This document shows, in pieces, positions 54,099 through 63,910 of a stretch of DNA of 64,000 bases (positions are counted from its first letter, which is position 1; the number at the start of each line of letters is the position of its first letter). The notes beneath the pieces are model-generated. The model did not search any database. It was not told the origin of the DNA and worked only from the letters and a program-made list of their open reading frames with translations. Source of the DNA: Pseudoruegeria aquimaris (GTDB taxonomy: Bacteria > Pseudomonadota > Alphaproteobacteria > Rhodobacterales > Rhodobacteraceae); NCBI RefSeq assembly GCF_900172235.1, contig NZ_FWFQ01000006.1:87581-151580 (forward strand). The letters run 5' to 3'. The position numbers were made by a program, and so were the translations under genes.

Positions 54099-56651
54099 AT
54101 GAAAGATGCCGCGCCGCAAAAGATCTACCTGTCGGATTACACCCCCTTCGGCTACCGCGTGGAGGAGGTGCATCTGACCTTCCGCCTCGCGCCAGAGGCC
54201 ACGCGGGTGCTGTCCCGCATCCGCTTCGCCCCCAACCCCGAGGCCACCGACCGCCGGTTCTTCCTGCACGGCGAGCAGCTGAAGCTGCTGAGCGCGCGGA
54301 TCGACGGCGCCCCGATCACCCCCCGCTTCGTGGACGGCGGGCTGGAGGCCGACGTGCCCGACGGCCCCTTCCTCTGGGAAGCGGAAGTGGAGATCGCCCC
54401 GGCGAAGAACACCGCGCTCGAAGGGCTCTACATGTCGGGCGGGATGTATTGCACCCAATGCGAGGCCGAAGGCTTCCGCAAGATCACCTATTACCCCGAC
54501 CGCCCCGACGTGATGGCCACCTTCACCGTGCGCATCGAAAGCGACATGCCGGTGCTGCTCTCCAACGGCAACCCGCTGGGCAAGGGGGCGGGCTGGGCCG
54601 AATGGCACGATCCCTGGCCCAAGCCCTCCTACCTCTTCGCGCTGGTGGCCGGGGATCTGGTCAACCACGCCGACCGCTTCACCACGATGGAAGGGCGCGA
54701 CGTGGAACTCAACATCTGGGTGCGGCCGGGCGACGAGGGCAAATGCGCCTTCGGGATGGACGCGCTGAAACGCTCCATGAAGTGGGATGAAGAGGTCTAC
54801 GGCCGCGCCTACGACCTGGACATTTTCAACATCGTGGCCGTGGACGATTTCAACATGGGCGCGATGGAGAACAAGGGGTTGAACATTTTCAACTCTTCCT
54901 GCGTTCTCGCCAGCCCGGAAACCTCCACCGACGCCAACTTCGAGCGCATCGAGGCGATCATCGCCCACGAGTATTTCCACAACTGGACGGGCAACCGCAT
55001 CACCTGCCGCGACTGGTTCCAGCTCTGCCTGAAGGAAGGGCTCACCGTCTTCCGGGATCAGCAGTTCACCGGCGATCAGCGCAGCCATGCGGTGAAGCGC
55101 ATCGACGACGTGCTCACCCTGCGCGGCCGCCAGTTCCGCGAGGACAACGGCCCGCTCGCCCACCCGGTGCGCCCGGAAAGCTTCGTGGAGATCAACAACT
55201 TCTACACCGCCACCGTCTACGAGAAGGGCGCCGAGCTGATCGGGATGCTGAAGACGCTCGTGGGCGATGCCGCCTACAAGGAGGCGCTGGATCTCTATTT
55301 CCGCCGCCACGACGGCCAGGCGGCCACGATCGAGGATTGGCTGAAGGTCTTCGAGGATGTCACCGGGCGCGATCTTTCGCAGTTCAAACTCTGGTACAGC
55401 CAGGCCGGCACGCCCCGCCTGAAGGTGGAAGAGGCATTCGAGAACGGCACTTACACCCTGACGTTCACGCAAAGCACGCCCCCCACGCCGGGCCAGCCCG
55501 TGAAGGATCCGAAGGTCATCCCGATCCTCGTCGGGCTGCTTGACGACACCGGTGCGGAGATCCAGCCCACGACGTTGCTGGAGATGACGCAGGAAAGGCA
55601 ATCCTTCTGCTTCGAGGGGCTCTCCGCGCGCCCGATCCCTTCGATCCTGCGCAATTTCTCGGCCCCCGTGATCCTGCAGCGCGAAAGCAGCAACGCCGAG
55701 CGTGCCTTCCTGCTGGCCCATGACACCGATCCGTTCAACAAGTGGGAGGCCGGGCGCGCGCTGGCCAAGGACGTGCTGACCCGCATGATCTGCGACGGCG
55801 CCCCGGCCGATCCGGCCTACCTCGATGCCCTGCAGCGCGTGGCCCGTGACGACAGCCTCGATCCGGCCTTCCGGGCACTGGCCCTGCGCCAGCCGAGCGA
55901 GGAGGACATCGCCCAGACCCTGTTCGACGCCGGCCGCACCCCGGATCCGGCGCGAATCCACGATGCCGCCGAAACACTGGCGCAGGCACGCGCCGAGGCT
56001 CTCCAGGATCTGCTGCCGCGCCTCTACGCCGAGATGCACGTGCCCGGCCCCTACAGCCCCGACGCCAAGGCCGCCGGCAAGCGCGCGCTTCAGAACACGG
56101 TGCTCGGGCTGCTGTCGCGGCTGGATTCCGGTGAGGCCGCGCGCCGGCAGTATGCCGCCGCCGACAACATGACGATGCAGCTCGGCGCGCTGGCGAGCCT
56201 GCTCACCATCGAGCGCGGCCGCGCCGAAACCGCCGCCTTCTACGACCAGTGGAAGGCCGACCGCCTCGTGATGGACAAATGGTTCGGGCTCCAGGTGGCC
56301 TGCGCCGCGCCGGAAGCGGCGGCCGAAACCGCCCGCGCCCTGACCGAACACGCCGATTTCGACTGGAAGAACCCCAACCGCTTCCGCGCCGTCTTCGGCA
56401 GCCTCGCCACAAACCCGGCCGGCTTCCATCATGAAAGCGGCGCCGGCTACGCGCTGCTCGCCGACTGGCTGATCCGGCTCGATCCGGTCAACCCGCAGAC
56501 CACTGCGCGCATGTGCTCGGCCTTCGAGACATGGCGCCGCTACGATGCCGACAGGCAGGGGCTGATCCGCGCCCAGCTCGAACGGATCCTGAACCAGCCC
56601 GGCCTCAGCCGGGACACCACGGAAATGATCACGCGCATCCTGGAGGGATAG
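54099..56651 (+). CDS. pepN: aminopeptidase N (M1 family)
   Basis: An 850-residue zinc aminopeptidase. The exopeptidase signature GAMEN precedes the zinc site HEYFHNW, with His290, Glu291, His294 and the third ligand Glu313 in QLCLKEGL. Size and C-terminal helical repeats fit the E. coli PepN type. It degrades peptides in the cytoplasm. The ATG at 54099 was chosen since the protein then begins like homologues and GGAGAG lies ten bases upstream. An SDR gene follows after 4 bp. Confidence 0.95.
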   Translation: MKDAAPQKIYLSDYTPFGYRVEEVHLTFRLAPEATRVLSRIRFAPNPEATDRRFFLHGEQLKLLSARIDGAPITPRFVDGGLEADVPDGPFLWEAEVEIAPAKNTALEGLYMSGGMYCTQCEAEGFRKITYYPDRPDVMATFTVRIESDMPVLLSNGNPLGKGAGWAEWHDPWPKPSYLFALVAGDLVNHADRFTTMEGRDVELNIWVRPGDEGKCAFGMDALKRSMKWDEEVYGRAYDLDIFNIVAVDDFNMGAMENKGLNIFNSSCVLASPETSTDANFERIEAIIAHEYFHNWTGNRITCRDWFQLCLKEGLTVFRDQQFTGDQRSHAVKRIDDVLTLRGRQFREDNGPLAHPVRPESFVEINNFYTATVYEKGAELIGMLKTLVGDAAYKEALDLYFRRHDGQAATIEDWLKVFEDVTGRDLSQFKLWYSQAGTPRLKVEEAFENGTYTLTFTQSTPPTPGQPVKDPKVIPILVGLLDDTGAEIQPTTLLEMTQERQSFCFEGLSARPIPSILRNFSAPVILQRESSNAERAFLLAHDTDPFNKWEAGRALAKDVLTRMICDGAPADPAYLDALQRVARDDSLDPAFRALALRQPSEEDIAQTLFDAGRTPDPARIHDAAETLAQARAEALQDLLPRLYAEMHVPGPYSPDAKAAGKRALQNTVLGLLSRLDSGEAARRQYAAADNMTMQLGALASLLTIERGRAETAAFYDQWKADRLVMDKWFGLQVACAAPEAAAETARALTEHADFDWKNPNRFRAVFGSLATNPAGFHHESGAGYALLADWLIRLDPVNPQTTARMCSAFETWRRYDADRQGLIRAQLERILNQPGLSRDTTEMITRILEG

Positions 56652-56655
56652 GCCG

Positions 56656-57405
56656 ATGGACCGCAAGAACATGCTCATCACGGGGGCCTCCTCGGGGATC
56701 GGCGCCGCGCTGGCGGAACTCGCCGCGCAGGAAGGCTGGGACATCGGCCTGAACTACCGCAAGGACGAAGCCGCCGCCCGCGCCGTCGCCGCCCGCGCCG
56801 AGGCCGCGGGCGCCCGCGTCGTTCTGTTGCCGGGCGACGTCTCCGACATCGCCGACGTGGAACGCATGTTCAGCACTTTCGACGACACCCTCGGCCGGCT
56901 CGATGCGCTCATCAACAACGCCGGCATCGTCGGCGCGGCCAGCCGGGTGGAGGATCTGCCCCCCGAGCGGCTGGAACGCATGTTCGCCGTGAACGTGCTG
57001 GGCAGCATCTACTGCGCGCAGGAAGCCGTGCGCCGCATGGCCCATCGCTACGGCGGCAAGGGCGGCAGCATCGTCAATGTCTCTTCCGTCGCCGCGCGGC
57101 TGGGCTCGGCCGGGGAATACGTGGACTACGCCGCCTCCAAGGGCGCGATCGACACCTTCTCCAAGGGGCTTGCCGACGAGAACGCCCGCGAGGGCATCCG
57201 CGTCAACGTGCTGCGGCCGGGAATCACCGCCACGCCACTGCACGCCAAGGGCGGCGAGCCGGGCCGGGAAGAGCGCCTGAAAGACAGGATCCCGATGGGC
57301 CGCCCCGGCGAAGCGCGGGAAATCGCCGAGGCCATTCTCTGGCTCGCAAGCGATCGCGCCTCCTACGTGACGGGGGCGTTCCTGGACGCCAGCGGCGGGC
57401 GCTAG
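56656..57405 (+). CDS. short-chain dehydrogenase/reductase (glucose/ribitol dehydrogenase-like)
   Basis: A 249-residue NAD(P)-dependent oxidoreductase. The cofactor motif TGASSGIGAALAE begins near residue 9; NNAG lies near residue 90; the catalytic pair Y-x3-K is in YVDYAASKGAID (residues ~155-160), with the Ser in VSSVAARLGS. The C-terminus YVTGAFLDASGGR is typical. It is 4 bp after pepN and 5 bp before the next small gene, so the three are probably cotranscribed. Substrate unknown. Confidence 0.9.
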   Translation: MDRKNMLITGASSGIGAALAELAAQEGWDIGLNYRKDEAAARAVAARAEAAGARVVLLPGDVSDIADVERMFSTFDDTLGRLDALINNAGIVGAASRVEDLPPERLERMFAVNVLGSIYCAQEAVRRMAHRYGGKGGSIVNVSSVAARLGSAGEYVDYAASKGAIDTFSKGLADENAREGIRVNVLRPGITATPLHAKGGEPGREERLKDRIPMGRPGEAREIAEAILWLASDRASYVTGAFLDASGGR

Positions 57406-57410
57406 GCGCG

Positions 57411-57836
57411 GTGCTGCCCTACCGCTTCGAGACCCGCGGCAAGAACGCGAAGAACTACGCCGCGCTCGCGGGGCTCGCTCTGGCCTTCGCCGGGCTGATC
57501 GCGCTGGGGGCCTCCATCTGGTTTCTCCTGATCGTTCAAGGGCTTGCCGCCCTGATCCTCTGGGACGTGCTGACCGATCGGCGCGCGAGCCTCAGCCTTG
57601 ACGCCTCGGGGCTGCGCTGGCGGTCCGGCCGCCGTGAAGAGGCCTTCACGCTGGGCGAAATCGGCCGGCTGCGGCTGTCCCGGCGGCTGGATTTCTCCCA
57701 TGCCGCCACCCTGTATGCCACCAACGGCCAGCGCCATCCGATCCCCTGGGAGTGCCTGCCGCCCGTGCCCGCCTTCAAGGCCGCGGCCGAGGAAGCTGGC
57801 ATTGAAGTGGAAACGGTATTATTTTCATTGGTCTAG
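57411..57836 (+). CDS. small membrane protein of unknown function
   Basis: A 141-residue protein. Two neighbouring hydrophobic segments lie at residues ~17-52 (ALAGLALAFAGLIALGASIW, FLLIVQGLAALILWDVL). A beta-rich C-terminal half follows that may be PH-like (LSLDASGLRWRSGRREEAFTL, IGRLRLSRRLDF). The start is GTG at 57411; no ATG is available near. No family recognised. It follows the SDR gene by 5 bp. Confidence 0.65.
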   Translation: MLPYRFETRGKNAKNYAALAGLALAFAGLIALGASIWFLLIVQGLAALILWDVLTDRRASLSLDASGLRWRSGRREEAFTLGEIGRLRLSRRLDFSHAATLYATNGQRHPIPWECLPPVPAFKAAAEEAGIEVETVLFSLV

Positions 57837-57881
57837 ACTGCATGTCATAGAAGCTTAGCTGATGTCTGTTTGTGTAGGCCC

Positions 57882-58763
57882 ATGAAAGATAGAATCGATC
57901 CTTTGATTGAAGAACGGGCCGAGTGGCTGTTTTCTTCCAATCCGGTCGCCCGCGCCTGCCGTGCCGGGCTGAACCGGCTGCTGGGCTATCAGCGCACGCT
58001 CGACCTCGGCGAAACCCTGCGCGACGAACCGGCGCCCGAGATCATGGACAGGGTGGCCGCGATGCTCGCCAACCACCTGACCGTGACCGGGCTCGAACAC
58101 ATCCCCGCCAAGGGCCCCGCCCTGATCGTGGCCAACCACCCCACCGGGATCGCCGACGGGGTGATGCTCTGGCAGGCGCTGTCGGCCCGGCGGCCCGACA
58201 TCTTCTACTTCGCCAACCACGACATCCTGCGCGTGCTGCCCCAGATGGAGGCGATCATCGCCCCCGTCGAATGGCGCGAGGAAAAGCGCACGCGCGCGAA
58301 GACCCGCGCCACGATGGACTACATGCGCACCGCCGTGGCCGAGGAACGGATCGGGGTGATCTTCCCCTCCGGCCGGCTGGCCAAGCGTCGCGGACTGCGG
58401 CTGCATGAACGGCCGTGGATGGCCTCCGCGGCGATGATGGCGCGCAAGTTCGACCTTCCGGTCATCCCGCTCAACATCCGCGCGCGCAACTCGGCGCTCT
58501 TCTACCTCTTCGATCTCGTCCACCCCTCGCTGCGCGACATCACGCTCTTCCACGAGACCCTGAACAAGGATCGCCAGCCCTACCGCATCACCATCGGCGC
58601 ACCGATCCCGCCCGGCGATCTGCCGGCGCAGGCCGCCGAGGGCATCGAGGTGCTGAGGGCCGCCACGCTGGCCCTCGGCGGGCGCCACGCGCCGACGGTT
58701 TCTCTGGTGGACAGCACCCGCCGCCCGAGCTGGGCCAAAGGCGCCGCGCCCGCCACGGGCTGA
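57882..58763 (+). CDS. lysophospholipid acyltransferase-like protein (PlsC superfamily)
   Basis: A 293-residue protein of the acyltransferase superfamily. The active-site block is NHPTGIADG, in which His and Asp are five residues apart, not four as in classical HX4D motifs. A second block, FPSGRLAKRRG, resembles the FPEGTRS block. Such NHPxG variants occur in the hemolysin-related acyltransferases. The substrate is unknown; it probably transfers an acyl group to a lipid. I used the ATG at 57882 (MKDRIDPLIEE); a TTG 12 bases earlier is possible. The gene is preceded by an AT-rich promoter-like stretch. Confidence 0.8.
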   Translation: MKDRIDPLIEERAEWLFSSNPVARACRAGLNRLLGYQRTLDLGETLRDEPAPEIMDRVAAMLANHLTVTGLEHIPAKGPALIVANHPTGIADGVMLWQALSARRPDIFYFANHDILRVLPQMEAIIAPVEWREEKRTRAKTRATMDYMRTAVAEERIGVIFPSGRLAKRRGLRLHERPWMASAAMMARKFDLPVIPLNIRARNSALFYLFDLVHPSLRDITLFHETLNKDRQPYRITIGAPIPPGDLPAQAAEGIEVLRAATLALGGRHAPTVSLVDSTRRPSWAKGAAPATG

Positions 58764-58847
58764 CCCGAAGGCCGCCCGCGAACCGCCCCCGCGCACTGGC
58801 ACGGCGAACTGGCCCGGCGAACCGGCCCGACGCACGAGCGCGGCGCG

Positions 58848-59453
58848 TCACTCCTTGCGGCAGTAATCCTGCTGGCGCACCCAGGCGGCCATGTCGGCCC
58901 GCTTGGAGGCGGAGCGGAACGGCGCCCAGTCGCGCGCCATGCCCGGCCAGGGCGATTTCGTGCCCGAGACGACGCCGCCCTTGGGCACCTGCCGCTCCAT
59001 GATCTTCACGGCGCATTCGAGGTTCTTGGTGCCCACGAACAGTTCGCTTCGGTTCAATCCGCAGCCGTAGTAGTTGGCGCTCTTGGGCGCGATCTGCACG
59101 AGTCCCAGCCACCGCCCGCCGCCGCCGGCAGCTTTCGGGTTCCAGGTGCTTTCATGCTTGGCCAGCGCCGAGAGCACCCCCGCCCAGAAGGCGGCGCGCT
59201 CCTCGGGCCCGTTCTCGGGATAGGCCGGGCACCAGGTGTCGGTGTCGGCGGGCACCATCGCCAGCAGCGTCGGGGCATCTTCCAGCAGCGCGGCGATCGC
59301 GGCCTGGGTCCAGGCCTCGCTCTCGGGGCGGAAATCCCAGCGCATCACGGGCAGCGCATCGACCTCGGCCTCGCCGTCTCTCAAGGCCGCATCGCCGCAG
59401 CTCGACAGGAAAGCCGCACAGAGGAAAGAGATCAGAAAGCCGGCCTTGCGCAT
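58848..59453 (-). CDS. lytic transglycosylase-like lipoprotein (SLT fold)
   Basis: A 201-residue protein. The signal peptide carries a lipobox LSSC with Cys19. [21 protein letters not shown] is the start of the transglycosylase SLT domain with its catalytic Glu in KHEST, and [14 protein letters not shown] plus [14 protein letters not shown] continue the fold. It should cleave peptidoglycan glycan strands in the periplasm, though it is shorter than typical MltE/Slt enzymes. It is convergent with the acyltransferase gene and diverges from gatB. Confidence 0.83.
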   Translation of the reverse strand: MRKAGFLISFLCAAFLSSCGDAALRDGEAEVDALPVMRWDFRPESEAWTQAAIAALLEDAPTLLAMVPADTDTWCPAYPENGPEERAAFWAGVLSALAKHESTWNPKAAGGGGRWLGLVQIAPKSANYYGCGLNRSELFVGTKNLECAVKIMERQVPKGGVVSGTKSPWPGMARDWAPFRSASKRADMAAWVRQQDYCRKE

Positions 59454-59653
59454 CGCGGGCTCCATCCGTTGTTGACCCATCCGCAACGCTAGCCGCAACC
59501 GGCGCGCCCCGTCCATCCGCGCCGCCGTGCATGGACGGATTTCCGCCGATCGCGCGCTGCCCCGAACGGCCACCATTTCGCGCCGGCGAGGCTTGCCCCT
59601 GCCCGCGCCCTGCCCTAGAAGGCAAGGCGATCAACGCGAAGGACGCCGAAACA

Positions 59654-61168
59654 ATGCTCGACCTGACCTACACCGCCCCCGCGCCGAAAGTCATCGCCGG
59701 TGCGAAAGAGGATTGGGAACTCGTGATCGGCATGGAGGTCCATGCCCAGGTCTCTTCCAACGCCAAGCTGTTCTCCGGGGCCTCCACCCGCTTCGGTGCC
59801 GAACCCAACTCCAACGTGGCCTTCGTGGACGCCGCCATGCCCGGCATGCTGCCCGTCATCAACGAATTCTGCGTCGAACAGGCGGTGCGCACGGGCCTCG
59901 GCCTGAAGGCGCAGATCAACCTCTTCTCGGCGTTTGACCGCAAGAACTACTTCTACCCGGATCTGCCGCAGGGCTACCAGATCAGCCAGCTCTACCACCC
60001 GATCGTGGGCGAGGGCGAAATCCTCGTGGACATGGGCCCCGGCGTGGGCCGCAAGGTGCGCATCGAGCGCATCCACCTCGAACAGGACGCCGGCAAGAGC
60101 GTGCACGACATGGACCCGAACATGTCCTTCGTGGATCTCAACCGCACCGGCGTCGCGCTGATGGAGATCGTCTCCCGCCCCGACATCCGCGGCCCCGAGG
60201 AGGCCGCCGCCTACATCGTGAAGCTGCGCCAGATCCTGCGCTACCTCGGCACCTGCGACGGCAACATGCAGAACGGCAACCTGCGCGCCGACGTGAACGT
60301 CTCGGTCTGCCGCCCGGGAGACTACGAGAAATACCAGGAAACGCAGGATTTCAGCCATCTCGGCACGCGCTGCGAGATCAAGAACATGAACTCCATGCGC
60401 TTCATCCAGCAAGCCATCGACTACGAGGCGCGCCGCCAGATCGCCATCCTCGAAGACGGCGGCACGGTGGATCAGGAAACCCGCCTCTACGATCCGGACA
60501 AGGGCGAAACCCGCTCCATGCGCTCCAAGGAAGAAGCGCATGACTACCGCTACTTCCCCTGCCCCGATCTTCTGCCGCTGGAAATCGAACAGGCCTGGGT
60601 CGATGACATCGCCGCCTCCCTGCCCGAGCTGCCGGATGCCAAGAAGGCCCGCTTCGTGGGCGATTACGGCCTGAGCGAATACGACGCTTCCGTGCTGACG
60701 GCCGAGGTGGAAAGCGCCGACTACTTCGAGAAAGTCGCCGCTGTGGGCGAAGACGGCAAGCTCGCCGCCAACTGGGTCATCAACGAGCTGTTCGGCCGCC
60801 TCAAGAAGGACGATCGCGAGATCACCGAAAGCCCGGTCAGCCCCGAGCAGCTCGGCGGCATCATCAAGCTGATCAAGGCCGGCGACATCTCCGGCAAGAT
60901 CGCCAAGGAGCTGTTCGAGATCGTCTACACCGAAGGCGGCGATCCGGCCCAGATCGTCGAAGCCCGTGGCATGAAGCAGGTCACCGACACCGGCGCCATC
61001 GAGGCCGCCGTGGACGAGGTGATCGCCGCCAACCCGGCCCAGGTCGAGAAGGCCAAGCAGAATCCCAAGCTGGCCGGCTGGTTCGTCGGGCAGGTGATGA
61101 AGGCCACCGGCGGCAAGGCCAACCCGAAGGCCGTGAACGAACTGGTGGCGAAGAAACTCGCCCAGTAA
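59654..61168 (+). CDS. gatB: Asp-tRNA(Asn)/Glu-tRNA(Gln) amidotransferase subunit B
   Basis: A 504-residue subunit that phosphorylates mischarged Glu-tRNA(Gln) or Asp-tRNA(Asn) for the GatCAB complex. [20 protein letters not shown] at the start, [11 protein letters not shown], and [16 protein letters not shown] are diagnostic. The C-terminal YqeY-like tail ([31 protein letters not shown]) binds tRNA. The ATG at 59654 follows AAGGA. gatA and gatC are not adjacent, as often in alphaproteobacteria. Confidence 0.97.
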   Translation: MLDLTYTAPAPKVIAGAKEDWELVIGMEVHAQVSSNAKLFSGASTRFGAEPNSNVAFVDAAMPGMLPVINEFCVEQAVRTGLGLKAQINLFSAFDRKNYFYPDLPQGYQISQLYHPIVGEGEILVDMGPGVGRKVRIERIHLEQDAGKSVHDMDPNMSFVDLNRTGVALMEIVSRPDIRGPEEAAAYIVKLRQILRYLGTCDGNMQNGNLRADVNVSVCRPGDYEKYQETQDFSHLGTRCEIKNMNSMRFIQQAIDYEARRQIAILEDGGTVDQETRLYDPDKGETRSMRSKEEAHDYRYFPCPDLLPLEIEQAWVDDIAASLPELPDAKKARFVGDYGLSEYDASVLTAEVESADYFEKVAAVGEDGKLAANWVINELFGRLKKDDREITESPVSPEQLGGIIKLIKAGDISGKIAKELFEIVYTEGGDPAQIVEARGMKQVTDTGAIEAAVDEVIAANPAQVEKAKQNPKLAGWFVGQVMKATGGKANPKAVNELVAKKLAQ

Positions 61169-61496
61169 CGTCCAGCCCCGCAAGGCGCCGCACTTTTTTC
61201 TCGCCCCCGGTGCCCCGAGCGCCGGGGGCGAGCGCGTTTCGGGCCAGCCTCGCGGCCTGAACTCGCCCATCCGCACCGCGCCTCTTTCCGCACGCGCGAA
61301 GCACGCGCCGCCGCACAGGCTTTCCTCTCGCACCAAATACCTCGGGGGGAGGCCCGCGAGGGCCGGGGGGCAGCGCCCCCGCCCCGCGCGCCATCCGCGC
61401 TTGACTTGCCCGCCGCCCGGCGCCAAACAGGCGCCACACACATAAACCCGCAACCGGGCGTTCCGTGGGCGCCAAACCGACGAGGAGAGCCAGCAG
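61169..61496. other. 328-bp gap between gatB and thrS
   Basis: No gene is seen. It contains a strong GC hairpin (61200-61232, CTCGCCCCCGG pairing with CCGGGGGCGAG) and a copy of the dispersed repeat (61319-61380). The thrS ribosome binding site GAGGAGAG lies just before the start. A short TTGACT at about 61402 could be a -35 box, but no clear -10 box was found. Confidence 0.6.
61319..61380 (-). repeat. dispersed ~65-bp intergenic repeat, copy 5 (inverted)
   Basis: Reverse orientation as in copy 4: GCTTTCCTCTCGC, CCAAATACCTCGGGGGGAG, a second stem, then GGGGGGCAGCGCCCCC. Confidence 0.85.
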
Positions 61497-63443
61497 ATGG
61501 CCCAGATTTCCCTCACCTTCCCCGATGGCAATGCGCGTGAATACGACGCCGGCGTGACCCCTGCCGAGGTCGCCGCCTCCATCTCCACCTCGCTTGGCAA
61601 GAAAGCGATTTCCGCGCAGGTCAACGGCCGGCACTGGGATCTGCAGTGGCCGATCGAAACCGATGCCACCATCGCCATCAACACCATGAAGGACGCCGAG
61701 CCCGCGCTCGAGCTGATCCGCCACGACCTGGCCCATATCATGGCCCGCGCCGTGCAGGAGATCTGGCCCGACGTGAAGGTCACCATCGGCCCGGTCATCA
61801 AGGACGGCTGGTATTACGATTTCGACCGCGCCGAGCCCTTCACCCCGGAAGATCTCGCCGTCATCGAGAAGAAGATGAAGGAGATCATCAACAAGCGCGA
61901 GCCCGTGCGGACCGAGGTCTGGGATCGCGCCCGCGCGATCAAGCACTACGAAGACAACGGCGAGCCCTACAAGGTCGAGCTGATCGAGGCCATCCCCGGC
62001 GATGAGCCGCTGCGCATGTATTGGCACGGTGACTGGCAGGATCTCTGCCGCGGTCCGCACCTGCAGCACACCGGGCAGGTGCCCGCCGACGGCTTCAAGC
62101 TGATGAGCATCGCCGGCGCCTATTGGCGCGGCGATTCCAACCGCGCCATGCTGCAGCGGATCTACGGCGTGGCCTTCCAGAACAAGGAAGATCTGCGCAA
62201 GCACCTCAACATGCTCGAAGAGGCCGCCAAACGCGATCACCGCCGTCTGGGCCGTGAGATGGATCTGTTCCACATGCAGGAAGAGGCACCGGGCCAGGTC
62301 TTCTGGCACCCCAACGGCTGGAAGATCTACACCACGCTCCAGGATTACATGCGCCGCCAGCAGGAGCGCGGCGGCTACGTCGAGGTGAACACCCCGCAAG
62401 TCGTGGACCGCAAGCTCTGGGAGGCCTCCGGCCACTGGGACAAGTACCAGGAGAACATGTTCATCGTCGAAGTGGACGAGGATCACGCCCGCGAGAAGGC
62501 GGTGAACGCGCTCAAGCCGATGAACTGCCCCTGCCACGTGCAGGTCTTCAACCAGGGCCTGAAATCCTACCGCGACCTGCCCCTGCGCATGGCCGAATTC
62601 GGCTCCTGCGCGCGCTACGAGCCCTCCGGCGCGCTGCACGGGATCATGCGCGTGCGCGGCTTCACGCAGGACGATGGCCACATCTTCTGCACCGAGGACC
62701 AGATCGAGAGCGAAACCGCCCGCTTCATCGATTTCCTGTCGAAGATCTACAGCGATCTCGGCTTCGATGACTGGACGATCAAGCTCTCGACCCGCCCCGA
62801 GCAGCGCATCGGCTCCGATGAGACCTGGGACGAGATGGAGCGCGCCCTCGGCGATGCCTGCAAGGCCGCCGGGCATGAGTTCGAGATCCTCGAAGGCGAA
62901 GGCGCCTTCTACGGGCCGAAGCTCGAATTCACCCTTACGGACGCGATCGGGCGCCAGTGGCAATGCGGCACGCTTCAGGTGGACGCCAACCTGCCCGAGC
63001 GGCTGGACGCCACCTTCATCGGCCAGGACGGCGCCAAGCATCGCCCCGTCATGCTGCACCGCGCCACGCTGGGCTCTTTCGAGCGCTTCATCGGCATCCT
63101 GATCGAGGAACACGCCGGCAAGCTGCCCTTCTGGCTCGCGCCGCGGCAGGTCGTCGTGGCCGCCATCGTCTCGGATGCCGACGACTACGTGCATGAAGTC
63201 GTGGCCGCGCTGAAGGCCGCCGGCGTGCGCGCCGAGGCCGACGTGCGCAACGAGAAGATCAACTACAAGGTCCGCGAGCACAGCCTCGGCAAGGTGCCCG
63301 TGATCCTCGCGGTGGGCATGAAGGAAGTCGAGGAGCGCACGGTCTCGGTGCGCCGGCTTGGCGAAAAACAGACCTCGGTTCAACCGCTTGCGGCCATCGT
63401 CGAGGAGCTCTCCGCCGAAGCGACCCCGCCGGACCTGCGCTGA
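61497..63443 (+). CDS. thrS: threonyl-tRNA synthetase
   Basis: A 648-residue class II aminoacyl-tRNA synthetase. Residues 1-65 are the TGS domain. The editing domain follows ([20 protein letters not shown] around residue 78, then DGWYYDFDR). The catalytic core shows motif 2 [15 protein letters not shown] and motif 3 near [20 protein letters not shown]. The C-terminal anticodon-binding domain starts near residue 545. The ATG at 61497 follows GAGGAGAG. It ends 142 bp before a strong terminator. Confidence 0.97.
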   Translation: MAQISLTFPDGNAREYDAGVTPAEVAASISTSLGKKAISAQVNGRHWDLQWPIETDATIAINTMKDAEPALELIRHDLAHIMARAVQEIWPDVKVTIGPVIKDGWYYDFDRAEPFTPEDLAVIEKKMKEIINKREPVRTEVWDRARAIKHYEDNGEPYKVELIEAIPGDEPLRMYWHGDWQDLCRGPHLQHTGQVPADGFKLMSIAGAYWRGDSNRAMLQRIYGVAFQNKEDLRKHLNMLEEAAKRDHRRLGREMDLFHMQEEAPGQVFWHPNGWKIYTTLQDYMRRQQERGGYVEVNTPQVVDRKLWEASGHWDKYQENMFIVEVDEDHAREKAVNALKPMNCPCHVQVFNQGLKSYRDLPLRMAEFGSCARYEPSGALHGIMRVRGFTQDDGHIFCTEDQIESETARFIDFLSKIYSDLGFDDWTIKLSTRPEQRIGSDETWDEMERALGDACKAAGHEFEILEGEGAFYGPKLEFTLTDAIGRQWQCGTLQVDANLPERLDATFIGQDGAKHRPVMLHRATLGSFERFIGILIEEHAGKLPFWLAPRQVVVAAIVSDADDYVHEVVAALKAAGVRAEADVRNEKINYKVREHSLGKVPVILAVGMKEVEERTVSVRRLGEKQTSVQPLAAIVEELSAEATPPDLR

Positions 63444-63859
63444 CGCTTCACAAGGTGATGAGGGCGCCCCCGGCCGCGGGTGTGGGGCTGAAAGCCCCCG
63501 CCCGTGGAGGCGGCCGGGGACTTCCCGGCGTGCCGCCGGGCGGCACATCCTCCCGTTGTGCGCTGACAAACTCCTGACGATTCCGAAAGCGGCGCCGTGA
63601 TCGGGCGCCGCTTTTGCTTTGCCGCCCCTTGCCGCCGGTGCGGGAATGTTTCAGCGCAAGGCTTTCTTTACGGTTTGCCTGCAACATCCGGGCACCAAGC
63701 GGCCGGGAACATCCAATTTTGCGCCGGCGCGCCATCACGGCACATAACGCGCTCGTGATGCACGCCCATGTGAGTGGAACGTGTGTGTTTGCCTCGGCTA
63801 CCTCTGTCCGTGTCGCAACAAGCCGACACGAAAACAAGTCTTTTTAGAGGAACATACCG
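63444..63859 (+). other. gap after thrS with structured GC region, terminator and promoter-like tract
   Basis: 63444-63585 is unusually rich in short hairpins (GGGCTGAAAGCCC, GCCGCCGGGCGGC). It holds a possible 40-codon plus-strand ORF (63455-63577), which I could not support as a gene. 63586-63616 is a terminator. 63617-63859 is lower in GC and leads to the ribosome binding site of a gene that begins at 63860. It has a dyad CGTGTCG-N8-CGACACG at 63807-63828. Confidence 0.55.
63586..63616 (+). terminator. rho-independent terminator downstream of thrS
   Basis: The stem AAAGCGGCGCC / GGCGCCGCTTT with a 7-base loop is followed by TTTGC. Confidence 0.85.
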
Positions 63860-63910
63860 ATGTCCAACCAAGTTGACCTGCCCCCCGCAAAATCCCTCAC
63901 CATGATGTAG
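63860..63910 (+). pseudogene. 5' fragment of an unidentified gene cut by an IS element
   Basis: An ATG preceded by AGAGGAAC (a good ribosome binding site) opens a frame MSNQV. It runs from codon five into the end of the IS element and meets TAG at 63908-63910, for 16 codons in all. The AT-richer promoter-like leader and the good start suggest that a real gene began here and was split by the insertion at about 63874. The gene's identity cannot be told from five codons. Confidence 0.55.

Noticed and set aside
61200..61232. Terminator of gatB
   Set aside because: The stem is strong, but the T-run lies before it, not after, on the plus strand and no U-tract follows on the minus strand.
63455..63577. 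40-codon GTG ORF after thrS
   Set aside because: No ribosome binding site and the composition (Pro/Gly/Ala/Arg) is what any open frame in this GC-rich hairpin region would give.
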